A DNA stretch of 64,000 bases, from NCBI RefSeq assembly GCF_039871975.1, contig NZ_JBDPLL010000001.1. One strand, written 5' to 3'. This DNA comes from Trichormus_B sp936914905 (GTDB taxonomy: Bacteria > Cyanobacteriota > Cyanobacteriia > Cyanobacteriales > Nostocaceae). Below the pieces are notes generated by a model. That model ran no database searches and was not told the origin of the DNA. It saw only the letters and a list, made by a program, of their open reading frames with translations. This document shows, one piece after another, positions 28,731 through 38,490 of this stretch (the stretch's first letter is position 1; the number at the start of each line of letters is the position of its first letter). The position numbers were made by a program, and so were the translations under genes.

Positions 28731-29252
28731 ATCTAAAATTGTTTCAGTGTATTTATATAAACTGAATTTGTCCGGTTCAGGATCATTTTCATCTACTGAC
28801 GAATACTACCTGCTCTGGAATTATTACCAATTACTTTACGCTGAAAATATCTCTTAAGTAACAATGATTACGATATCTTCACCGAAAATTTATATTCTTA
28901 AATATAAAAAATAATCACAGGCAGAAGCCTCCCTCTAAAGAGCTATAAAAAAGCCAAAGTTGTATTCATAGTATTTAGCAGTTACCTTTTAGGTTTGAGG
29001 TTTTAGCTATGTATAATCAGGACTTGTATAATTAGGACTTCTATAATCAGTATTGGGAAATATGAATTTGTCCTAATTACCCTGGTAACTGCTTTATTAA
29101 TAAATACCTGAGTAAAATCAATTGCAGATCTTTTTAACAAAAATCTCTGTATTCTTTCCCTGTTAACTGTTCCCTCTCCTCAATATGAAATTTATTTTGC
29201 ACGACTACTTAATTATTTCGTTACAAGAATCTTCGTTAAAATACATTAACAA
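28731..29252. other. intergenic stretch without a gene
   Basis: 522 AT-rich bases between the VCBS remnant and the COP23 gene end. A loose repeat of TATAATCAGGACTT / TATAATTAGGACTT lies near 29012-29050. No coding signal or strong hairpin is seen. Confidence 0.4.
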
Positions 29253-30023
29253 TTAGCGGAATCGGCGGGGATTCAAGATAGTACGATTTTGTGGTTGGGA
29301 CTGACGACGAATTGATACTCCATTTCGGAGTTTACTGGCTGTGCCGCCATCTTTGGGATCTAGGAATGGTTTCAAATTAATTCCATTTCTGGATGAACTA
29401 GCATGATTATTACCACCTAAAAGGCTGCGTCCTAAATTGTATAATTCGTTAGATTCTCCTTGCTTGCGATTAGTATAAGTGTTAACAGCTATGGTTTGTT
29501 GTCCGTTATCAGCATTAGCTAAGTTATTGAAAACACTACTTCGGACAGCATAAGGATCCTTACCACGAGGCACGGTGAGAACAATGCGACAACCGGAGTT
29601 AGCCTCAGTAGTAACACAGATAATATTTTCGTTATTTTCTACAGCTATCTGGAGTTCTTGTAAGCCATCTGGGCGATATAATTCTAACCTATTGGCGATC
29701 GCATCACATCGTTTTTGAGCATTCCAACCACCACCCATGTTTTGTGGTGCAGCCCAAGCAAAAAATCGACCTGGTTGACTTTGGGGCTGGTACATTACGG
29801 TATATTGACCGTTGTAATATTGACAACTAAATCTTTTGCTACTATCCACGGTTGTGGAAGTCGGTATATTGGTGGGTGAAGCTGATGGTACAGTGGTTGA
29901 TGAGCCTGATGGTACAGTGGGAACAACAACACTATCAGTTTGGGCAAAAGCTACAGAATTTCCTACAAGTAAGGATATACTCAGACTACTCAACAATAAA
30001 AACTGAACTGATTGTGATGGCAT
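29253..30023 (-). CDS. COP23-domain exported protein
   Basis: 256 residues. A Sec signal peptide (about 1-27, LLLSSLSISLLVGNSVAFAQ) is followed by a Ser/Thr/Pro-rich linker. The COP23 domain (about 57-200) starts with FSCQYYNGQYTVMY, has four spaced Cys and the block WNAQKRCDAIANRLE. COP23 was first seen as a circadian oscillating membrane-associated protein in Cyanothece/Synechococcus RF-1; its role is unknown. The C-terminus is basic and low in complexity. It is divergent from the TerC gene with a 107-bp shared promoter region. Confidence 0.85.
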   Translation of the reverse strand: MPSQSVQFLLLSSLSISLLVGNSVAFAQTDSVVVPTVPSGSSTTVPSASPTNIPTSTTVDSSKRFSCQYYNGQYTVMYQPQSQPGRFFAWAAPQNMGGGWNAQKRCDAIANRLELYRPDGLQELQIAVENNENIICVTTEANSGCRIVLTVPRGKDPYAVRSSVFNNLANADNGQQTIAVNTYTNRKQGESNELYNLGRSLLGGNNHASSSRNGINLKPFLDPKDGGTASKLRNGVSIRRQSQPQNRTILNPRRFR

Positions 30024-30130
30024 AATTCAAGCTCTAAATATATATTCATGTTTCCCATGACGAAGAATTTTATTTTTTGATTCATCTTTGTTCCTGTTAT
30101 TTTAAAATTTTCCCTGCTTGAGAAATTGGA

Positions 30131-30853
30131 ATGTTAGACCACATTTTTGATTATTTACACTTTCATTTCAGTATTGAAGCCCCGATAGTATTGCTAATCT
30201 TGGTTTTTCTAGAAGCGGTGCTATCTGCTGATAATGCGATCGCCCTCGCTGCGATCGCTCAAGGACTGGAAGACAAAACACTAGAACGTCAAGCCCTAAA
30301 CATCGGGTTAGTTTTTGCCTATGTCCTGCGAATCACGCTGTTACTAACAGCTACGTGGGTACAAAAATTCTGGCAATTTGAACTACTGGGGGCTGCTTAC
30401 CTGCTGTGGCTAGTATTCCAACACTTTACATCACAAGAAGACGAAGAAAATCACCATCACGGTCCGCGTTTTAATTCTTTGTGGCAAGCTATACCTGTCA
30501 TTGCTTTTACCGATTTGGCATTTTCCTTGGACAGTGTAACAACTGCGATCGCTGTTTCTCAAGAATGGTGGTTGGTAATTACAGGAACAACCATCGGTAT
30601 TGTGGCACTGCGCTTTATGGCTGGATTATTTATTCGCTGGTTAGATGAATATGAAAACTTAGAAGATGCTGGTTATATTACTGTAGCCTTTGTGGGTTTA
30701 CGCCTGCTGCTCAAAGTCATCAACGATGATTTAGTTCCACCCCAATGGATCATGGTTAGTGCGATTGCTATCATCTTAGCCTGGGGATTTTCCAAACGCA
30801 CACTAATAAAATCAGTTGCAGAAGAACCCAAAAAAAGTGAAGTGTCGAAGTAG
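30131..30853 (+). CDS. TerC-family membrane protein
   Basis: 240 residues with seven or so hydrophobic segments and the TerC signatures FLEAVLSADNAIALA near the start and AFTDLAFSLDSVTTAIA in the middle; the paired Asp residues in the membrane are family-typical. TerC/Alx proteins export Mn2+ or support metal loading of exported proteins; the cyanobacterial and plant members aid thylakoid biogenesis. A His-rich loop (ENHHHG) may bind metal. It ends next to a short tandem repeat array. Confidence 0.88.
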   Translation: MLDHIFDYLHFHFSIEAPIVLLILVFLEAVLSADNAIALAAIAQGLEDKTLERQALNIGLVFAYVLRITLLLTATWVQKFWQFELLGAAYLLWLVFQHFTSQEDEENHHHGPRFNSLWQAIPVIAFTDLAFSLDSVTTAIAVSQEWWLVITGTTIGIVALRFMAGLFIRWLDEYENLEDAGYITVAFVGLRLLLKVINDDLVPPQWIMVSAIAIILAWGFSKRTLIKSVAEEPKKSEVSK

Positions 30854-30855
30854 GT

Positions 30856-31028
30856 ATTGGGGACTGGGGTAGATGGGGGTGATGAGGATGATGGGGAAGT
30901 AATTTTCCTAATCACCAATTACCAATCACCAATTACCAATCACCAATCACCAATCACCAATTACCAATCACCAATTACCAATCACCAATTACCAATTACC
31001 AATTACCAATTACCAATTACCAATTACC
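30856..31028. repeat. heptanucleotide short tandem repeats (CCAATTA/CCAATCA)
   Basis: After a GGGGACT-type start, about 16 units of CCAATCA or CCAATTA follow in tandem (30908-31028), filling the space between convergent terC and ndk. These STRR arrays are typical of heterocyst-forming cyanobacteria and vary in copy number. The frame they open on the plus strand is not a gene. Confidence 0.9.
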
Positions 31029-31031
31029 TAA

Positions 31032-31481
31032 CTACTCATGTAACCAAGGAGTTAACTGTGGTTGCCAAGCAACTAATTCTTCATCCTTAAACCACAGCGC
31101 AATTTCATATTGTGCAGTTTCAGGAGCATCAGAACCGTGGATCAAGTTGCGACCAACATTAATACCAAAATCGCCGCGAATTGTTCCTGATTCTGAATTT
31201 AAGGGGTTTGTTGCACCAATAATTTTTCTGGCAGAAGGAATAACACCATCACCTTGCCAGACCATCGCTACAACAGGTCCAGAAGTGATAAATTCTACCA
31301 AACTAGGGAAGAAAGGTCTTTCCCGGTGAACAGCATAATGTTGTTCAGCTAATTCCCGGCTGACTTTTTGAAACTTCAAGCCAACGAGGGTAAAGCCTTT
31401 AGTTTCAAAGCGACGGATAATTTCACCTACCAATCCGCGCTGGACTCCATCAGGCTTGATTGCTAAAAATGTGCGTTCCAA
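31032..31481 (-). CDS. ndk: nucleoside diphosphate kinase
   Basis: 149 residues, full length. It moves the gamma phosphate between nucleoside di- and triphosphates through a phospho-His, here His115 in NLIHGSDA. AIKPDGVQRGLVGEI is the family opening. Translation starts at TTG (31481), backed by a GGGAG about 9 bases upstream and by exact N-terminal family match; no ATG fits. It converges on the terC gene across the repeat array. Confidence 0.96.
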   Translation of the reverse strand: MERTFLAIKPDGVQRGLVGEIIRRFETKGFTLVGLKFQKVSRELAEQHYAVHRERPFFPSLVEFITSGPVVAMVWQGDGVIPSARKIIGATNPLNSESGTIRGDFGINVGRNLIHGSDAPETAQYEIALWFKDEELVAWQPQLTPWLHE

Positions 31482-31935
31482 AGCTATCTCCCAAAACTTA
31501 ATAAAGTTTTTATGCGTTAATTGTCAGTCGTTATTATGTATTTTGTCCAGTAGTTGCAGAATATTTACTCAGGGGAGGAGGGAGACTCACAAGGGTAGGT
31601 TTTTTACTTGCTCGTGAGGGTAGTGCTGGACAAGGCAGACAAGGTCACAAGGGAAGAAAACAATACAAATCATGTACGTTTGGTAACGAGAACAGACCAT
31701 CAAAAGACCATTTTGCTTAGAAAATCTTCCTTGTCTACTTTCCCTCCTTGTTTTCCAAGTCCTGCCTCCACCCTATCAAAAACCTACACCTGTAAGATGG
31801 ACGGGATGAGGACATATTTTCTTCTCCTGAGCTCCTTGTTTCTAACTAATCAAAAATTCTTGCTACGTGCATATCCGTTACCAGGCTAATTTGTTAAATT
31901 GTTGTTCGTGGGCGAAAAACAGAGGTCAGTAAGAA
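31482..31935. other. divergent promoter region of ndk and speA
   Basis: 454 bases. The middle has purine-rich and CT-rich stretches and a frame at 31608-31889 that has no family resemblance and poor coding character. It should contain both promoters; no clear operator or riboswitch is seen. Confidence 0.4.
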
Positions 31936-33948
31936 ATGGGTGTCGAGTCAACTGCTGATGAGATTGTCAAAGTGCCTCCTAATGGGCATAAATCCGAATT
32001 CAAAAGCCAAAAACACAAGAAACTGCTGCCACCAATTACTACGACAGGAGATTTGCCTCGTGCTTGGAAAATTGAGGACAGCGAAGACCTGTACCGAATT
32101 GAAGGTTGGGGAAAGCCTTATTTTTCCATTAATGCGGCTGGGAATGTAACAGTTTCTCCCAAGGGTGATCGCGGTGGTTCTTTAGATTTGTTTGAATTAG
32201 TCAATGCTTTAAAGCAACGTAATTTGGGGCTTCCTCTGTTGATTCGCTTTTCTGATATTTTAGAAGACCGAATTGAACGGTTGAATGCTTGTTTTGCTAA
32301 AGCTATAGCACGTTATAACTATCCTGGCGTTTATCGTGGTGTTTTTCCAGTCAAATGCAACCAGGAAAGACACTTGATCGAAGATTTAGTGCGTTTTGGC
32401 AAACCTCATCAATTTGGACTAGAAGCGGGTTCTAAGCCGGAATTAATGATTGCGCTCGCTTTACTGAATACACCTGGCGCATTGTTAGTTTGCAATGGTT
32501 ACAAAGACCGAGAATACATTGAAACAGTAATGTTATCTCAAAGGTTAGGACAAACAGCAATCATTGTTATAGAACAGATTGAAGAAGTGGATTTGGTGAT
32601 TGGAGCTAACCTTCAATTAGGAATTAAACCCATTTTGGGGGTACGAGCGAAATTAAGCACCCAAGGAATGGGACGTTGGGGAACCTCCACAGGTGATCGT
32701 GCTAAATTTGGGTTGACAATTCCCGAAATTATGGAAGCGGTTGATAAGTTAAGAGAAGCTAATTTGCTCGATTGCTTGCAATTGTTACACTTCCATATTG
32801 GCTCACAAATCTCCGCCATCAATGTGATTAAAGATGCCATCCAAGAAGCCAGTCGTATTTATGTAGAATTGGCGATGTTAGGCGCAGATATGAAGTATCT
32901 GGATGTTGGTGGTGGCTTGGGTGTAGATTACGACGGTTCTCAGACTAATTTCTACGCCTCTAAAAACTACAATATGCAAAACTATGCCAATGATATTGTG
33001 GCAGAGTTAAAAGATACCTGTGCAGAACGTCAAATTACCGTACCTACACTGATTAGTGAAAGTGGTAGAGCGATCGCATCCCATCAATCAGTCCTCATTT
33101 TTGACGTTCTCAGCACCAGCGATGTCCCCCTCGAACTCCCAGATCCACCACATGAGGGAGAATCACCAATCATTAATTACCTGTGGGAAACCTACCAATC
33201 TATTAACAAAGAGAACTATCAGGAGTTCTACCACGACGCGGCTCAATTTAAAGAAGAAGCCATAAGCCGCTTTAACTTAGGAATTTTACGACTTAGAGAA
33301 CGAGCCAAAGCGGAGCGACTGTACTGGGCTTGTTGCAGCAAAATTCTAGACATTACAAGGCAACAAGAATACGTACCTGATGAATTGGAAGACCTGGAAA
33401 AAATCATGGCTTCCATCTATTACATTAATCTTTCCGTGTTTCAATCAGCACCAGATTGTTGGGCAATTGATCAACTATTTCCCATTATGCCCATACATAA
33501 GCTAGATCAAGAACCCACACAACGAGGAATTTTGGCAGACCTCACCTGTGATAGCGATGGTAAAATCGACCGATTTATCGATCTGCGGGATGTCAAATCA
33601 GTGTTAGAACTGCATAAATTCAAACCAGATCAACCCTATTATCTAGGAATGTTCCTTAATGGAGCTTACCAAGAAATCATGGGTAATTTACACAACCTAT
33701 TTGGTGACACCAATGCTGTTCACATCCAATTAACACCTAAAGGCTACCAAATTGAACACGTTGTTAAGGGTGATACCATGAGTGAAGTAGTTAGCTACGT
33801 GCAGTATGACTGCGAGGATATGGTAGAAAATATTCGCCAGCGTTGTGAAAAAGCCTTAGAAGAAAATCGTATTACCCTAGCTGAATCTCAACGACTATTA
33901 CAAACCTACGAGCAAAGTCTCAGGAGATATACGTATTTGAATAGTTAG
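31936..33948 (+). CDS. speA: biosynthetic arginine decarboxylase
   Basis: 670 residues, typical SpeA length. It turns arginine into agmatine and CO2, the first step of polyamine synthesis, using pyridoxal phosphate. The PLP lysine is Lys140 in VFPVKCNQERHL; GLEAGSKPEL, the HFHIGSQI block and the glycine-rich DVGGGLGVDYDG follow, with SESGRAIASHQ and a C-terminal YLGMFLNGAYQEIMG block. The ATG at 31936 has AGAGG about 11 bases upstream. It is monocistronic and ends in a repeat-rich spacer. Confidence 0.96.
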   Translation: MGVESTADEIVKVPPNGHKSEFKSQKHKKLLPPITTTGDLPRAWKIEDSEDLYRIEGWGKPYFSINAAGNVTVSPKGDRGGSLDLFELVNALKQRNLGLPLLIRFSDILEDRIERLNACFAKAIARYNYPGVYRGVFPVKCNQERHLIEDLVRFGKPHQFGLEAGSKPELMIALALLNTPGALLVCNGYKDREYIETVMLSQRLGQTAIIVIEQIEEVDLVIGANLQLGIKPILGVRAKLSTQGMGRWGTSTGDRAKFGLTIPEIMEAVDKLREANLLDCLQLLHFHIGSQISAINVIKDAIQEASRIYVELAMLGADMKYLDVGGGLGVDYDGSQTNFYASKNYNMQNYANDIVAELKDTCAERQITVPTLISESGRAIASHQSVLIFDVLSTSDVPLELPDPPHEGESPIINYLWETYQSINKENYQEFYHDAAQFKEEAISRFNLGILRLRERAKAERLYWACCSKILDITRQQEYVPDELEDLEKIMASIYYINLSVFQSAPDCWAIDQLFPIMPIHKLDQEPTQRGILADLTCDSDGKIDRFIDLRDVKSVLELHKFKPDQPYYLGMFLNGAYQEIMGNLHNLFGDTNAVHIQLTPKGYQIEHVVKGDTMSEVVSYVQYDCEDMVENIRQRCEKALEENRITLAESQRLLQTYEQSLRRYTYLNS

Positions 33949-33950
33949 AA

Positions 33951-34197
33951 CTGGGGATTGGGGGCTAGAGACCGGGGACTGGGAACTGGGGAATATGAGG
34001 ATAAATGAATTAAAAAATTTCTGCCTCCTGTCTCCTAAATGCCTGAAGGGTGTAAGGGTTTAAGGGAAAGTTTAATCACCAATCACCAATTACTAATCAC
34101 CAATTACTAATCACCAATTACCAATCACCAATTACCAATCACCAATTACCAATCACCAATTACCAATCACCAATTACCAATCACCAATTACCAATCA
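33951..34197. repeat. short tandem repeat spacer (GGGGACT and CCAATTA/CCAATCA)
   Basis: A run of GGGGATT/GGGGACT units just after speA is followed by about 16 CCAATCA/CCAATTA heptamers (34076-34195) that reach the stop of the next, convergent gene. The repeats have no unique spacers between them, so this is an STRR array and not CRISPR. Confidence 0.88.
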
Positions 34198-35367
34198 CTA
34201 AATTGAATTTGTACCTAATAATTCTGCGATCGCTTGGCGTTCAATAGGAGTATCAGCTGGTGGAGCTTGACGAGCATCAGTAATTAGCCAGTCTAAAGCC
34301 GCAGCTTGGACATCAATCGCCGCACCAGTCTTGTCTACACAGTAACGTCCGAATACCAGCTTATCCACTAATCGCACACCTGGTCCCAAACGCGACCATT
34401 CGAAAATCACGCTGTTGTCCACAGTTACACCACTACAAATCCAGCAATTAGGTCCAATCATTGCAGGCCCAACAATTTTTGCCCCATCTTCGATTCTGGT
34501 CATACCACCAATGTACACTGGTCCAGTAATATCTACCTTATCCCAATTTACTGCTACATTTAGTCCAGTGTAAATACCAGGATCAACTTCATGGCCAGGA
34601 ATCTGCACATTTTTAATTTCACCTAGTAACACACCGCGAATTGCCCGCCAATAATCTGGTACTTTACCAATATCTACCCATTCAAAATCCATCGGGATAG
34701 CATAAAAAGGTGCATTAATTTCCACAAGTTTAGGGAATAAATCACCTCCAATGTCATACTCTATTCCAGAGGGAATAGAGTTAAACACCTCTGGCTCGAA
34801 AATATAAATACCCGTATTGATATTAGTGCTGAGTGCTTCCTCCGTTGACGGTTTTTCTTGGAAAGCTTTCACCCGATTATCATCATCTGTCACCACTACA
34901 CCATAACTAGAAACTTCTTCCTGCGGGACAGATTTCGTAATGATAGTAGCAATTGAACCCTTAGTTTTATGCCACTTTACCGCAGCAGTTAAATCTAAGT
35001 CAATCAAAGCATCACCGCATAACACCACAAAAGTGTCATCGAAAAAAGGAGAAAAGTCTTGGATACGCCGCATTCCTCCAGCAGAACCAATAGCTTCTCC
35101 TACAAGTTTACCGTCGTCGTCAATTTTTCCTTCAAAAGAATAGCCAATCTGTACACCAAACCTTTGACCATCACGGAAATAATTTTCTATTTCCTCAGCC
35201 AAATGGCTAACATTGACCATAATTTCATCAAATCCATGTTGGCGCAGCAGTTCCAGCAAAAATTCCATCACCGGCTTTTGCAGAATAGGAATCATCGGTT
35301 TGGGAATTGTATAAGTAATAGGACGTACACGAGTACCTTTACCCGCTGCGAGAATCATTGCTTTCAT
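34198..35367 (-). CDS. NDP-sugar pyrophosphorylase (mannose-1-P guanylyltransferase-like)
   Basis: 389 residues. The nucleotidyltransferase domain (1-235) has the signature AMILAAGKGTRVRPITYTIP, the activator block KPMIPILQKPVMEF, and CGDALIDLDL for metal and sugar phosphate binding. The C-terminal half (about 255-370) is a left-handed beta helix (GPVYIGGMTRIEDGAKIVGP). It should form an activated sugar for cell-wall or exopolysaccharide synthesis. The sugar and nucleotide cannot be fixed from sequence; homologues are called GDP-mannose or dTDP-glucose synthases. No sugar gene cluster surrounds it. Confidence 0.88.
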   Translation of the reverse strand: MKAMILAAGKGTRVRPITYTIPKPMIPILQKPVMEFLLELLRQHGFDEIMVNVSHLAEEIENYFRDGQRFGVQIGYSFEGKIDDDGKLVGEAIGSAGGMRRIQDFSPFFDDTFVVLCGDALIDLDLTAAVKWHKTKGSIATIITKSVPQEEVSSYGVVVTDDDNRVKAFQEKPSTEEALSTNINTGIYIFEPEVFNSIPSGIEYDIGGDLFPKLVEINAPFYAIPMDFEWVDIGKVPDYWRAIRGVLLGEIKNVQIPGHEVDPGIYTGLNVAVNWDKVDITGPVYIGGMTRIEDGAKIVGPAMIGPNCWICSGVTVDNSVIFEWSRLGPGVRLVDKLVFGRYCVDKTGAAIDVQAAALDWLITDARQAPPADTPIERQAIAELLGTNSI

Positions 35368-35417
35368 TAGATTTTATTCCTCAGCCACAAGCCAGTTTAC
35401 TTTCATCGAGAGATTGT

Positions 35418-35545
35418 TAAGCAGGTAGGCACAAAATAAACCAAACTATGTAACGAAATTTAAAAGAAGTGAAACAATTACAAGGGTTTCACTTTGATTT
35501 ACTCCGTTTGCAATGACATAGTTATAAATTTTTCCACCTACTTAC
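35418..35545. repeat. MITE-like palindromic element, copy B
   Basis: Begins TAAGCAGGTAGGCAC and ends with the inverse of TAAGTAGGTGGAAAA, with inverted AACTATG blocks inside and the AAGGGTTTCA core shared with copy A (4848-4977). It lies in the spacer upstream of the NDP-sugar enzyme gene. Confidence 0.75.
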
Positions 35546-35651
35546 TACTTAATTATCAGTTTTTATTTCTCTTCTAACTTAAAGGTATAGCTAGATGATC
35601 ATCAGTCAGTTATCTTTTCAATAGGATTATGGGTTTTGCTGACACAAAAGT

Positions 35652-36467
35652 TTAGTTGATTGGTTTGTAGCTGCTGGCTGAAGTTGGTAAGCGGATTTTT
35701 ATCTCCTGGTAAAATTCTTCTTGAAATAGCTCAACCTTAGATTGAGCAGACAGCAGTAGTAATGCCCAAAAAACGCTCACTAAGTTACCATGTTCTGATT
35801 CATGGTACTCACCTTTTTTTTGTGGCTGCTTTGTTTTTGTCCACAACTGTACCAGTTCTTCTAGATTCAAACATTCTTCCTCTAAATTTAGATCCCTTGC
35901 TGAAAGATGCAATACCTGTTCTAGTTCTAAAGCTACTTCTGTCAGATTTTCTTGGTGAGCTAATTCTAGTGCTTCCCTCATGCTTTGGATATTAGGCTGA
36001 CGCTTAGGACGGTGAGGTTTGCTAGATTTCTCTACCCGTTTTAGCTGGTTAGCCATAATCTGCAATTGTGTGATTAACTCTTGTAGAGTCACACGACGTT
36101 TTGCTGGTGGCATTGCGGCTGGACGGCGGCGTAACTGTCTCTCTAATTGCAGACGCTGGATGGGATATAATCCCCCATCTTCACCTTCTAACATTGAATC
36201 ATCAGACACATTATCTATAATATTATCTACTGTTGATAAATGCATTAAGGTATTTGCTTTGAATAATACGAGCATGGATGCTGATAAAAATGCCTGTCCA
36301 GATTGGGACAAGTCAGCCTCGTAACCTCTTGCTGTTGCCTCCGGTGCCATTAGTTCTAAGTAGTGGTCAATGACCTGAATCACCTGCACATCCCAAGGGT
36401 CTATTTCCCCTCGTTCGGCTTGTTCAATAAGATGTGTAATTGTTGCTAATAGCTGGTTAGCATCCAT
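35652..36467 (-). CDS. scpA: segregation and condensation protein A
   Basis: 271 residues. ScpA is the kleisin that bridges SMC heads in chromosome condensation. The N-terminal domain shows the usual GEIDPWDVQVIQVIDHYLEL block; the middle is charged and helical, with RRPAAMPPAKRRVTLQELI; the C-terminal winged helix (about 220-265) ends SKVELFQEEFYQEIKIRL. Length and order fit cyanobacterial ScpA. scpB and smc are not in the window. An ATAACTG-type repeat stub lies directly upstream of its start. Confidence 0.92.
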   Translation of the reverse strand: MDANQLLATITHLIEQAERGEIDPWDVQVIQVIDHYLELMAPEATARGYEADLSQSGQAFLSASMLVLFKANTLMHLSTVDNIIDNVSDDSMLEGEDGGLYPIQRLQLERQLRRRPAAMPPAKRRVTLQELITQLQIMANQLKRVEKSSKPHRPKRQPNIQSMREALELAHQENLTEVALELEQVLHLSARDLNLEEECLNLEELVQLWTKTKQPQKKGEYHESEHGNLVSVFWALLLLSAQSKVELFQEEFYQEIKIRLPTSASSYKPIN

Positions 36468-36541
36468 CAGTTATCAGTTATCAGTGGAAGAAGGTAAGAG
36501 GCAAGAGTTAATTAATTTTCCCATGTCCAATGCCCAATACC

Positions 36542-37639
36542 CTATTGATCATTTTCACCAGATTTTGATTCATAAGTAACAATGAAATCTGATACATAAT
36601 CATTATGCTTACTACTTTTAATAGCGTCAAATGTACCTTTGATAGTGCCAGCAATTGGTACAGCAACTAGTGTTCCCAATAAACCCGCAATTTCAAATCC
36701 CATCAAAATAGAGACAAAAATCCATATTGGGTTAAGTCCAATAAAGTTACCTAGTAACTTAGGTGCTAAGAGATTATCCTTGATTTGTTGTAGGACAATT
36801 GCCACGGTTGCTACTGGAAATGCTAACCACCAATTTTGTAGTAATACTAAAATTGTGACTAAACTAATGCCTAAAGTTGCTCCGACAAAGGGAATCAGTT
36901 CCGAAAGACCAATAACAATGGCAAATAACAGGGCAAATGGTACTCTCAAAAATAGGAAAATGGGAGTAAGGACTAGTACCATGAAAAGTCCCAGCAATAG
37001 TTGACTGAGGAAAAAGTTCTGGAAATTTAACTGTAATGACTTGTTGAAGGGGATACCAATATTAGAGGGGAGGAGATTTATTAGACCATACCATACACGA
37101 TCGCCATATAACAGCATATAAAAAGCTAATACGACTACTAACACTAAGTTCAGTAATCCTGATAACAGGGTTCCGGCAAATCCCACCGCACTGGAAGCTA
37201 TCTGTTGGACCAAGTTTTGAATATTGGCATTGATTTGACTAGTTACTAGGCTAAAGTCGATATTTATTCGTCTTTGACGCGCCACTACCTGCAATTTACC
37301 CAGATTGTCTTGACTGGAAGCTAACCAATCAGGAATTTTATTTAAAAGTTGGATTGTTTGGTCAATTACCATTGGTACAAGGGTAACACATAGAATTCCT
37401 AACAAAGCCAAAGTGATGATTAAAACTATGATCACTGCCTGAGTACGAGTAATCCTAGCTTTTTCTAAAAACTTAACTGGGTAATTGAGTAAAAACGCCA
37501 AAATAGCCGCAATACTTAGGACAGTGATGGGGTGCTGGAAATAACGAAACAGTACCGATAGTAGCCAGACATTCAGAGCGATAATCGGGACACTCAGACC
37601 ATAAATTAGCAAACTTTGAGGAGAGGCTGAACGGCGCAT
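36542..37639 (-). CDS. AI-2E family transporter (PerM-like)
   Basis: About 365 residues from the ATG at 37639; an in-frame TTG at 37675 would add 12. It has an N-terminal pair of membrane helices, a soluble stretch (about 105-145) and a block of five or six helices (GTLLSGLLNLVLVVVLAFYM, LLLGLFMVLVLTPIFL, IGLSELIPFVGATLGI). The ELIPFVGATLG motif is the family hallmark. Members export small molecules or act as Na+/H+ antiporters; the substrate is unknown. It is followed by scpA on the same strand after 74 bp. Confidence 0.88.
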   Translation of the reverse strand: MRRSASPQSLLIYGLSVPIIALNVWLLSVLFRYFQHPITVLSIAAILAFLLNYPVKFLEKARITRTQAVIIVLIITLALLGILCVTLVPMVIDQTIQLLNKIPDWLASSQDNLGKLQVVARQRRINIDFSLVTSQINANIQNLVQQIASSAVGFAGTLLSGLLNLVLVVVLAFYMLLYGDRVWYGLINLLPSNIGIPFNKSLQLNFQNFFLSQLLLGLFMVLVLTPIFLFLRVPFALLFAIVIGLSELIPFVGATLGISLVTILVLLQNWWLAFPVATVAIVLQQIKDNLLAPKLLGNFIGLNPIWIFVSILMGFEIAGLLGTLVAVPIAGTIKGTFDAIKSSKHNDYVSDFIVTYESKSGENDQ

Positions 37640-37778
37640 CTGATTTAATGTATAGGCAGGAGGGATAATTAACAATTACCAATTGTAATTTTTTTACCAG
37701 GATTGGTGCTATTAATAATCATAATTATTTTCCCGTAATACTTGTATAAGCCGATCTAGTGATAAGCAAATAAAAACG

Positions 37779-38423
37779 ATGGATAAAAACATAGCTAACC
37801 TTCGCAAAGACTACACTTTGCAATATTTGTCTCAAAAGGAAATTAACCCTAATCCTTTTATACAATTTAAATTCTGGTTTGATCAGGCTCTAGCAGCACA
37901 ATTAACTGAACCTAACGCCATGACTCTGGCTACATCTACCCCAGATGGCAAACCCTCAGCCAGAATGGTACTGTTAAAGAATTTTGATGAACGGGGCTTT
38001 GTTTTATTTACTAACTACAACAGTCACAAAGGACAAGAACTAGCTGAGAATCCCCATGCTGCTTTGGTGTTTTGGTGGGCTGAACTAGAACGTCAAGTGA
38101 GAATTGTGGGGACTGTAGAGAAGACTTCAACAGAGGAGTCTGATGGGTATTTTGAGATGCGCCCGCCTCATAGTCGCTTGGGTGCATGGGCTTCTAATCA
38201 AAGTGAGGTAATTGCTGGCAGGGAAGTTTTGGAGCGACAATGGCAGGAGTTTCAGCTTAAATATGAAAATCAGGAAGTACCTAGACCACCTCATTGGGGA
38301 GGTTTTCGGGTAGTTCCTCAGGAAATCGAGTTTTGGCAAGGACGCTCTAGCCGTTTACATGACAGATTGCTTTATATCCGTTTGGATGATGGGGGTTGGC
38401 AGATAAAACGGTTGTATCCTTAA
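37779..38423 (+). CDS. pdxH: pyridoxamine 5'-phosphate oxidase
   Basis: 214 residues, normal length. The FMN enzyme oxidises pyridoxamine or pyridoxine 5'-phosphate to pyridoxal 5'-phosphate. Family blocks are NAMTLATSTPDGKPSARMVL, FTNYNSHKGQELAENPHAAL, the RPPHSRLGAWASNQS substrate loop, and the C-terminal FWQGRSSRLHDR...W...RLYP. The start ATG gives the usual N-terminus (NLRKDYTLQYL). It is divergent from the AI-2E transporter gene. Confidence 0.96.
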   Translation: MDKNIANLRKDYTLQYLSQKEINPNPFIQFKFWFDQALAAQLTEPNAMTLATSTPDGKPSARMVLLKNFDERGFVLFTNYNSHKGQELAENPHAALVFWWAELERQVRIVGTVEKTSTEESDGYFEMRPPHSRLGAWASNQSEVIAGREVLERQWQEFQLKYENQEVPRPPHWGGFRVVPQEIEFWQGRSSRLHDRLLYIRLDDGGWQIKRLYP

Positions 38424-38490
38424 TGTTTGATAGTGGGCAAAGATGCCTGCACCATGAATTTCATAAAGTATTATTGGGATCAATTCCTAG

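Noticed and set aside
30857..31090. 77-codon frame reading SPITNHQSPITNYQ repeats
   Set aside because: It is a translation of the heptamer array and then runs antisense to ndk.
31608..31889. 93-codon frame upstream of speA
   Set aside because: No family resemblance, odd composition, and it lies in a promoter region.
34076..34195. CRISPR-like look of regularly repeated CCAATTACCAATCA
   Set aside because: The repeats are head to tail with no unique spacers and no cas genes are near; this is an STRR array.
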